A stretch of DNA of 64,000 nt, from NCBI GenBank assembly GCA_934091055.1, contig CAKOKN010000003.1, positions 62,001 through 126,000 on the forward strand, in the 5' to 3' direction. The notes below the pieces were generated by a model. It had not been told where the DNA came from and did no database searches. It was given only the letters and a program-made list of their open reading frames with translations. Positions 57,916 to 64,000 of the stretch are shown piece by piece (position 1 is the stretch's first letter; each line of letters begins with the position of its first letter). The DNA comes from an uncultured Bacilli bacterium (lineage in GTDB: Bacteria > Bacillota_I > Bacilli_A > RF39 > UBA660). Position numbers and translations under genes: made by a program.

Positions 57916-58048
57916 ATTATCTTCCTTTCTTTAAGTAGTATAGTATATTATTTGAAATAAATATGTAACCTCTTTGTTTACATTTGAAAAAATTATAAAT
58001 AATTATATGCTGCTTTTCTTGTTTACTTACTATTTTAACACAAATTTA

Positions 58049-58077
58049 TTGAAAAAATAAAGATATTTTGATATAAT
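58049..58077 (+). promoter_or_regulatory. Promoter of the BspA-like gene
   Basis: TTGAAA at 58049-58054, 17-base spacer, TATAAT at 58072-58077. Confidence 0.7.
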
Positions 58078-58119
58078 TTATTTAGAAAATAAAAAAATGT
58101 ATAGGAAGGGTAAGATATC

Positions 58120-59241
58120 GTGAAAAATAAGAAGAAAGTGGTAATAATTGTATCACTTATTGTGGTAGCTATTTTGTTGGCTATAGTTTATTTATATAAT
58201 ACTTTTGCTAGTAGCTCTAGTATTTCTAAAAGTAGTAGTAAAGTTTATGATGTAACTCTAAGTGACTCTAATAGTGTTACAGTACCAGCATATGGCGCAA
58301 AGACTGTCTACTATAAAGTTTATAATGATAATAAGGGTACAGTTTCTTATGGGGTAGGTTATACTAATTATAATAATGGTATTTTAGTAAAAGAACTTTA
58401 TGATACTTTAGACTATGCAACTGATACTATAGATTATAGAGGAACTAAATATATTAAACTAAAGATTATTAATCGAAGTGCTAAAGCACAGTCTACTACT
58501 TTAAGTACTGTTTTAGGTTATGTCAATGGGGGGGATCTTACTGCGATAGCTCCTGATGGTGTTTCTATGGTAAAGGATAAGGCAGAACAGTTTGCTACTA
58601 TGAAAAAAGAGACCGGAACAGGAACTTATAATAAAACATTTATTGATAGCGGTACTATAGTAAGAGATAATTTTAAATCATTAACTTTTGTTGCTGATAA
58701 TGAAGTTCCGTCAGGTGCAACATCTTTTGATTTGTCAGTAAATGGTGATAAGAGTGTAATGTTATGGTATGAAAGTGCTAATAGTAATGGCAAATATGAT
58801 GTATTTATTGGTTATAATGCTGATAAGCTTAAATTAACAAGTGGTTATCACCTTTTTTCTGGTTTAAGAAATCTTTCGTCTCTTGACGTTAGCTGTCTTG
58901 ATACTAGTGATGTGACTGATATGACTCAGATGTTTGATTCTATTGGTTATAATGCATCTAGTTTTAAAATTACTGGTTTAGATGCTTTTGATACAAGTAA
59001 TGTTACTAACATGAGTACTTTATTTAGAAGTGTTGGTTATAGTGCCACTACCTTTTCGTTAGATGGCCTTGGAGGTTGGAATACAAGCAATGTTACCAAT
59101 ATGACTCAGATGTTTTTAAATGCTGGTTATAGAGCGACTGATTGGTCTTTAAACCTAAGTAAATGGGATGTTGGTAAAGTTACTAAACATACTAACTTTG
59201 GTGATGCAACTAAGGTAAGACCACCTACTTGGGTTAATTAA
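58120..59241 (+). CDS. BspA-like (DUF285) leucine-rich-repeat surface protein
   Basis: A 373 aa protein starting at a GTG after AGGAAGGG. An N-terminal membrane/signal segment (about 6-29) is followed by a beta domain (about 40-130). Then comes the DUF285 region with about three repeats of the type LDVSCLDTSDVTDMTQMF, FDTSNVTNMSTLF, WNTSNVTNMTQMF, ending in SKWDVGKVT. Such repeats are found in adhesins of gut Firmicutes and mollicutes. No LPxTG or second anchor is seen, so it is held by the N-terminal helix or released. The repeat number is low for the family. Confidence 0.85.
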   Translation: MKNKKKVVIIVSLIVVAILLAIVYLYNTFASSSSISKSSSKVYDVTLSDSNSVTVPAYGAKTVYYKVYNDNKGTVSYGVGYTNYNNGILVKELYDTLDYATDTIDYRGTKYIKLKIINRSAKAQSTTLSTVLGYVNGGDLTAIAPDGVSMVKDKAEQFATMKKETGTGTYNKTFIDSGTIVRDNFKSLTFVADNEVPSGATSFDLSVNGDKSVMLWYESANSNGKYDVFIGYNADKLKLTSGYHLFSGLRNLSSLDVSCLDTSDVTDMTQMFDSIGYNASSFKITGLDAFDTSNVTNMSTLFRSVGYSATTFSLDGLGGWNTSNVTNMTQMFLNAGYRATDWSLNLSKWDVGKVTKHTNFGDATKVRPPTWVN

Positions 59242-59265
59242 TAATATTAATAAAATATAATAAAT

Positions 59266-59328
59266 AAAATTGGAGACTTCATAAGAAGGCTCCAATTTTC
59301 TATAGAAAGACTTAATGGCTTTCTATAG
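59266..59328 (-). repeat. Paired-hairpin element, copy 4 (AGAC...GGCT orientation)
   Basis: Hairpin 1 (59266-59299) pairs AAAATTGGAG with CTCCAATTTT around AGAC-TTCATAAGAA-GGCT. Hairpin 2 (59300-59328) pairs CTATAGAAAG with CTTTCTATAG around AGAC-TTAAT-GGCT. The two abut without a spacer. The reverse complement matches the order of copies 2 and 3, with the T-run on the minus strand. Confidence 0.75.
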
Positions 59329-59380
59329 CAGTGAGTAACTTTAGTGCGAACTGAAACTAAAATATCTTTATATTTGTTTA

Positions 59381-59409
59381 TTTACTTATAAATTAATATT
59401 TGGTATAAT
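59381..59409 (+). promoter_or_regulatory. Promoter of scpA-scpB-ruvB
   Basis: TTTACT at 59381-59386, 17-base spacer, TATAAT at 59404-59409. Confidence 0.6.
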
Positions 59410-59432
59410 TAGTAAGTGGATGGTGAGTATAA

Positions 59433-60143
59433 ATGGATTATATATCAATAGATAATTTTGATGGACCTTTAGATTTACTTTTACATCTAGTAAAAGAATC
59501 TAATATTGATATATTAGATATTAAGATAGAAGAAATTACTGATAAGTACTTAGATTATATTAACTATGAAGATAATTTAAATATTAATATATCATCTTCT
59601 TATTTAGTTATGGCTGCTGAACTTATATATTTAAAGTCTAAGTCATTACTTCCTAAAGTAGAAAAAGAAGAAGATAATGAAGAAGAGATTACTAGAGAGA
59701 GTTTAATTAATAAACTATTAGATTATAAGAGATATAAAGAAATAACTCCTACTTTTAGAGAACTTGAAGAAAAGAGAAGAGAAGTATATGTTAAAAGTCC
59801 AGAGAAGACAGATAATTATGTAGATAATACTATTACAGGAGAGGGTAGTATAGATTCTCTACTTGATGCTTTTAAGAAGTTTTTAGAAAGAAAGGATATG
59901 GAGAAGCCTCTTGTTACTACGGTTACTAGTAGAGAGTATTCTGTTAGAGATAGAAAGAATAGTATTAAGAATGTTTTAGTAAATAAGAAGAAGGCTTATT
60001 TAGATGATCTAATTGATGAATATAATAAACCTTATTTGGTTGTTACTTTTTTATCTGTTTTAGAAATGGCTAAGGAAAAAGAGATAGTTATTAAACAGGA
60101 TAATAATTTTGATAAGATATTAATAGAACTAAAGGAGTGTTAA
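59433..60143 (+). CDS. scpA: Segregation and condensation protein A
   Basis: Kleisin subunit of the SMC condensin, 236 aa. The N-terminal block IDNFDGPLDLLLHLVKESNIDI and the AAELIYLKSKSLLP helix are diagnostic, and the C-terminal winged helix (VVTFLSVLEMAKEKEIVIKQ) binds the SMC head. First gene of scpA-scpB-ruvB. Confidence 0.96.
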   Translation: MDYISIDNFDGPLDLLLHLVKESNIDILDIKIEEITDKYLDYINYEDNLNINISSSYLVMAAELIYLKSKSLLPKVEKEEDNEEEITRESLINKLLDYKRYKEITPTFRELEEKRREVYVKSPEKTDNYVDNTITGEGSIDSLLDAFKKFLERKDMEKPLVTTVTSREYSVRDRKNSIKNVLVNKKKAYLDDLIDEYNKPYLVVTFLSVLEMAKEKEIVIKQDNNFDKILIELKEC

Positions 60144-60146
60144 AGT

Positions 60147-60722
60147 ATGGAAGAAGTATTAGAGGGATTATTATATATACAAGGTGATATTGGTCTTACT
60201 ATAGAGGAGATAGCTAAGACTCTTGATATTGATGAAGAAGAAGCTAAAAGGGTAGTTCTTAATTTGAAATGTTATTATGATGATAATAAGAGAGGTCTTA
60301 GACTTAGATTTCTTGGTAATACTATTAAACTTACTACTAGAGAAGAACATAAGGAGTATTATCAAAAGTTATTGGAGTCTCCTGTTAATAATGTTCTTTC
60401 TGTACCAGCATTAGAGACATTAGCTATTATTGCTTATAATGAACCTATTACTAGGGGTCAAGTAGAAAAGTTAAGAGGAGTAGATTCTACCTTTGTTATT
60501 AGAACATTAGTAGCTAGGGGTCTTATTAAAGAATGTGGGAAGTCTGATTTACCTGGTAGACCATTACTTTATAAGACTACGGATGACTTTTTAGATTACT
60601 TTGGATTATCTTCTAGAGAGGAATTACCTGATATTAGTAAGTTAGAAGAAGATACTAATCCTAAGGATTTATATACATCTATATATAAGGAGGAGGACTA
60701 TGGACGAGAGAGTAATAACTAA
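60147..60722 (+). CDS. scpB: Segregation and condensation protein B
   Basis: Partner of ScpA, 191 aa, two winged helices. Diagnostic block [20 protein letters not shown], then [14 protein letters not shown] and [10 protein letters not shown]. It lies 3 bases after scpA with AAAGGAG and overlaps ruvB by 23 bases. Confidence 0.96.
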   Translation: MEEVLEGLLYIQGDIGLTIEEIAKTLDIDEEEAKRVVLNLKCYYDDNKRGLRLRFLGNTIKLTTREEHKEYYQKLLESPVNNVLSVPALETLAIIAYNEPITRGQVEKLRGVDSTFVIRTLVARGLIKECGKSDLPGRPLLYKTTDDFLDYFGLSSREELPDISKLEEDTNPKDLYTSIYKEEDYGRESNN

Positions 60723-61686
60723 TTTTGAATTAGATGAAGATAGAGAGTTATCTATTAGACCTAGTAGTTTAGATGAGTATGTTGGACAAAGTGAAATTAA
60801 AGAGAATTTAAGTGTATTTATTAAGTCAGCGAAGATGAGAAGAGAAAGCTTAGATCATATACTTTTATATGGTCCTCCAGGGCTTGGTAAGACTACTCTT
60901 TCTTATATTATTGCTAATGAACTTGGTACTAATATTAAGACTGCTAGTGGGCCTTCAATTGAGAAAGCAGGAGATTTAGCAGCAATACTTTCTACTTTAG
61001 AAGAAGGGGATGTTTTATTTATTGATGAGATACATAGAATACCTAGATTTGTAGAAGAAATATTATATCCAGCAATGGAAGACTTCTATTTGGATATTAT
61101 AGTGGGAAGCGAAGGATCTTCTAGAAATATTAAGATTAATTTACCACACTTTACTTTAGTTGGAGCTACTACTAGAGCGGGTGATTTATCTAGTCCTTTA
61201 AGAGATAGATTTGGTATTATATCGAAGCTTAATTTTTATACTGAAGATGAGTTATATAAGATTATAAAGAGAACTAGTAAGGTACTTGATACTCCTATTA
61301 CGGATGAAGCTGCTAGAGAATTAGCTAGTAGAAGTCGTGGCACTCCAAGAATTGCTAATAGATTATTTAAGAGAGTTAGAGACTTTGCTTTAGTATATGG
61401 TGATGGTATTATTGATGAAGATATATTAGTGTCTTCTTTGGATAAATTGAAGGTTGATAAGACGGGGTTAGATGATACTGATAGATTATTACTTACAGCG
61501 ATTATAGAAAGATTTAATGGAGGACCTGTAGGACTTGAGGCTTTAGCTTCCTCTATTGGAGAAGAAGCTTCTACTATAGAAGATGTTTATGAGCCATATT
61601 TACTACAACAAGGTTATTTAAAAAGAACTAGTAGAGGTAGAGTAGTTACTGATAAAACCTATGAATATTTAGGTATAAAAAAATAG
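60700..61686 (+). CDS. ruvB: Holliday junction branch migration ATPase RuvB
   Basis: Hexameric AAA+ motor of branch migration, 328 aa. N-terminal [11 protein letters not shown], Walker [19 protein letters not shown], Walker [10 protein letters not shown], sensor 1 [19 protein letters not shown] and the C-terminal winged helix. AAGGAGGAC precedes the ATG. Coupling to scpB instead of ruvA is unusual. Confidence 0.96.
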   Translation: MDERVITNFELDEDRELSIRPSSLDEYVGQSEIKENLSVFIKSAKMRRESLDHILLYGPPGLGKTTLSYIIANELGTNIKTASGPSIEKAGDLAAILSTLEEGDVLFIDEIHRIPRFVEEILYPAMEDFYLDIIVGSEGSSRNIKINLPHFTLVGATTRAGDLSSPLRDRFGIISKLNFYTEDELYKIIKRTSKVLDTPITDEAARELASRSRGTPRIANRLFKRVRDFALVYGDGIIDEDILVSSLDKLKVDKTGLDDTDRLLLTAIIERFNGGPVGLEALASSIGEEASTIEDVYEPYLLQQGYLKRTSRGRVVTDKTYEYLGIKK

Positions 61687-61748
61687 TATTATGTTTGCTA
61701 AAATAATACTTTTATGATATAATGAAGTTGATTGGGGGAAAGAGAATT

Positions 61749-63755
61749 ATGAGTAATAAAACTGGATATCCACATATAGATAAACCTTGGATGAAATATT
61801 ATGATAAAGAGGTTACTACTTGTGTAGATCCTAAAACAAATTTAGTGGAATATTTAAAATTAAGAACAGGTACAAATCTTGGTTATAATAAAGATCTTTT
61901 AGCTCATTCTTATTATGGAAAAGACATGACTTTAAGTGAATTATTTAGTAAGGTAGATACTGCTTCAGGAGTATTATCTTCGATTGGAGTAAAAAAGGGA
62001 GATATAGTAATGAATTTGCTTCCTAATATACCTGAGGCTGCTCAAATATGGCTTGGTTGTACACAAATAGGTGCTGTAGCAGACTTTATTGATCCTAGAC
62101 CTGATAGTATGGATATTATGGCTAATGCTAATAAAGTATTAGAAATAATAAAGTATGAAAAGGCTAATTATATAGTGGCTTTAGATAAGTGTTATTTAGC
62201 TATGCTTAAACCTATAGAGAAAGAATTAAAAGAGAATGGTATAGATAATATTATAATTATATCTGCGACAGATTCTATGAATTTATCTGGTAAGATTGAT
62301 TACTTAAAAGATGTACTTAAGTATAATGATCTTAAGAATGCTAGAAATGATGATTTAAGTGTTAAGAAGTTAAAGTCTTATCAAGTATTATTAGATAAGA
62401 TAAGTGGTATGCAGAAAGAAGATAAGATGTTAAAAGAAGCTATTAATAGTAGTATTCTTAATGTTTATAAGTATAGTGATCTAGTAGATAACTGTAAGTA
62501 TTATAACTTTGGTATAGAAACAGATCCTAATCTTGTTAATTATATAGGTCATACTTCAGGAACTAGTGGAGCTAGACCTAAACCAATTACTGCTACTAAT
62601 AAGAATGGTATTTCTACTTTAGAGCAATTAATGAGAGGTAATGTTAACTTTAGAAGAGGAGATCAAGCTCTTCACGTACTTCCTTATTTTGCACCATTTG
62701 GAGCTTTTGATAACTATCTACTTAATATAGCTAGTTGTGCTAATAATATTGATGTACCAGAGTTTGAAATAAATGAATTTGGTTATTTAATTAAGAAGTA
62801 CCATCCTAATGTAATTATGGGAACTCCTGCTTGGCTTGCAGCTCTTCCTGATTATAGTTATTTAACTAATGAAGATTTATCTTGTATTCATACTATTATT
62901 TATGGAGGAGATTCTATGTCTCCGAAGGATGAAGAGAGAGTAAATAAATGGTTGAAGGAAAGAGGAAGTAAGGCTGAAGTGGAAAAAGGTTATGGTATGA
63001 GTGAGTTTCTTGGATGTGGATCTTATGCTCAAGATGATTACAATAGATTGGCTTCAATTGGAATACCACTACCTAATACTATTTATACTATTGTTGATCC
63101 TAGTATTGATGATAAATTAGTACCACTAAAGTTTGGAACTAATGATAGTAGATTAAAGGGAGAACTTGCAGTATCTTCTGATGCTGTTACTAATGGTGTA
63201 CTAGGAGATGATATTATAGTTCCAAGATATGACTTAGATGGTAATAGTTATATTAGGACTAGAGATCTAGTAGAGATGGATAGAGATGGTATCTTCTATC
63301 ACGAAGCTAGAAAAGATAGATCATTTACTAGATTTGATGGTTATAAGATTAAACCATATGAAATAGAGAGTATAATTGAAAAGAATAATAATGTTAAGTA
63401 TGCTAAATTAGTAGAATACTTTGATGATAGACAAAGAGGTATTATGCCAATGTGTCATTTGGTACTTAAAGAAGAAAATCTTAGTGATGAAGATGAGATT
63501 AAAGTAGTAGAAGATATTGTCTACAATAACATAATAGGAGATCCTACGATGTCTTCAAGACAGATACCTGCTAAATTTAAGATAAGAAGTGATATGCCAA
63601 TTACTAAGAATGGTAAAGTAGACTTTGTTACTTTAAGAAATGAAGGATTAGACGGCAGTGAGGTTAATGTTGATGTTAGTGAGACTAACTTAACTGTTGA
63701 TCATATTGATATTTATAAAGATAATAAAAAGATTAAAAAGAAAATAAAAGAATAA
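61749..63755 (+). CDS. AMP-forming acyl-CoA synthetase/ligase family protein
   Basis: An ANL-superfamily adenylating enzyme of 668 aa. Core motifs: GHTSGTSGARPKP (A3, usual TSGTTG.PK), IIYGGDSMSP, KGYGMSEFLG (A5), RTRDLVEMDRDGIFY (A7/A8, Asp and Arg) and the C-terminal catalytic Lys in ITKNGKVDF. The first ATG-like extension is dropped; ATG 61749 follows GGGGGAAAG. It has a long insert (about 150-250) relative to short acyl-CoA synthetases. Substrate unknown, possibly a medium or long acyl or aryl acid. Confidence 0.85.
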   Translation: MSNKTGYPHIDKPWMKYYDKEVTTCVDPKTNLVEYLKLRTGTNLGYNKDLLAHSYYGKDMTLSELFSKVDTASGVLSSIGVKKGDIVMNLLPNIPEAAQIWLGCTQIGAVADFIDPRPDSMDIMANANKVLEIIKYEKANYIVALDKCYLAMLKPIEKELKENGIDNIIIISATDSMNLSGKIDYLKDVLKYNDLKNARNDDLSVKKLKSYQVLLDKISGMQKEDKMLKEAINSSILNVYKYSDLVDNCKYYNFGIETDPNLVNYIGHTSGTSGARPKPITATNKNGISTLEQLMRGNVNFRRGDQALHVLPYFAPFGAFDNYLLNIASCANNIDVPEFEINEFGYLIKKYHPNVIMGTPAWLAALPDYSYLTNEDLSCIHTIIYGGDSMSPKDEERVNKWLKERGSKAEVEKGYGMSEFLGCGSYAQDDYNRLASIGIPLPNTIYTIVDPSIDDKLVPLKFGTNDSRLKGELAVSSDAVTNGVLGDDIIVPRYDLDGNSYIRTRDLVEMDRDGIFYHEARKDRSFTRFDGYKIKPYEIESIIEKNNNVKYAKLVEYFDDRQRGIMPMCHLVLKEENLSDEDEIKVVEDIVYNNIIGDPTMSSRQIPAKFKIRSDMPITKNGKVDFVTLRNEGLDGSEVNVDVSETNLTVDHIDIYKDNKKIKKKIKE

Positions 63756-63773
63756 AGATGGGAAAGTGATATT

Positions 63774-64000
63774 ATGCAGAACGTACAGGGATTTTTACTT
63801 ATAAATATATATGCTCTTTTGTTAATAGTGGCTACTAGTACTATATTCTTTGGAAAACAAAGACTTAGACAAGTAGAAGATGAATTATATAAGAAGTTTT
63901 TAATAGCTAATATATTTATGTCTGTTAGTGGATTATTATTAGGATTTATTGTTAGTCCAATATTTCCATTTGATGAGAAAGTAGCAGTTATATTTAATAA
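63774..64000 (+). CDS. Polytopic membrane protein, N-terminal part
   Basis: The frame is open to the window end (75 codons seen). It begins MQNVQGFLLINIYALLLIVA, with a membrane helix, a charged loop (GKQRLRQVEDELYKKFL) and a second helix. The loop resembles N-terminal membrane sensor regions of some signalling proteins, but too little is present to classify. AAGTGAT precedes the ATG, 18 bases after the ligase. Confidence 0.5.
   Translation, partial: MQNVQGFLLINIYALLLIVATSTIFFGKQRLRQVEDELYKKFLIANIFMSVSGLLLGFIVSPIFPFDEKVAVIFN

Overview
The window is a very AT-rich, gene-dense bacterial chromosome segment. Genes use standard stops, with TGA as a true stop and TGG for Trp, so this is not a code-4 mollicute. 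Shine-Dalgarno sites are Gram-positive in type (AGGAGG or AGGTGAT). The gene set includes rpsP-khpA, comEA-comEC, cse60, a gerA-type spore-germination operon, sortase, scpA-scpB-ruvB and obgE. Together these point to an uncultured, low-GC Bacillota lineage in or near the Bacilli. This placement is inferred, not proven.

Layout. 0-3.2 kb: the end of a HAD nucleotidase gene, hisS, and two TasA/camelysin-like surface proteins. 3.2-8.7 kb: rpsP-khpA, eno, a lipoprotein, cse60, a flippase, a CmpB-like membrane protein and a YigZ protein. 8.8-15.8 kb: comEA-comEC, a broken dinD-like fragment, topA, and a secreted multidomain protein ending in an SGNH domain. 16.0-25.7 kb: the most unusual block, described below. 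25.7-30.5 kb: superoxide dismutase, a two-component system, ferredoxin, a tail-anchored protein, tRNA-Arg(CCU) and a membrane-tethered XRE protein. 30.6-34.2 kb: a thioester/Cna-B surface adhesin with a sortase and a membrane protein. 34.3-49.7 kb: parE, cdsA, rseP, a radical SAM protein, an MFS-like protein, Nudix, M23 peptidase, P-type ATPase, a 39-residue membrane peptide, obgE, a lipase-like protein, a divergent Ddl-like ligase and ruvA. 49.8-57.9 kb: gerAA-gerAC-gerAB on the minus strand, then two very long tandem coiled-coil proteins. 58.1-64 kb: a BspA-like surface protein, scpA-scpB-ruvB, an AMP-forming ligase and the start of a membrane protein.

The most exciting system is the 15.9-22.8 kb operon. 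It encodes a complete F1-like head (alpha, beta with intact catalytic motifs, gamma, a short epsilon), a b/delta-like stalk and a c-like ring protein. The c-like protein has no acidic residue at all in its second membrane helix, so it should not carry H+ or Na+. No subunit a is recognisable. Instead the operon holds a single-pass protein with a long C-terminal soluble part, a 4-5 TM protein and a coiled-coil protein. That coiled-coil protein looks paralogous to the two giant coiled-coil proteins at 53.6-57.4 kb. Three TasA-like fibre proteins follow directly. My reading is an ATP-driven rotary machine uncoupled from ion transport and used for something at the cell surface. This is conceptually like the F1-like motors of gliding mycoplasmas but differs in gene content.

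Two non-coding structures also stand out. One is a solo TnpB-type omega-RNA-like sequence with its own promoter, between two TasA genes. The other is a dispersed family of back-to-back paired hairpins at four loci that share an AGCC...GTCT loop signature.
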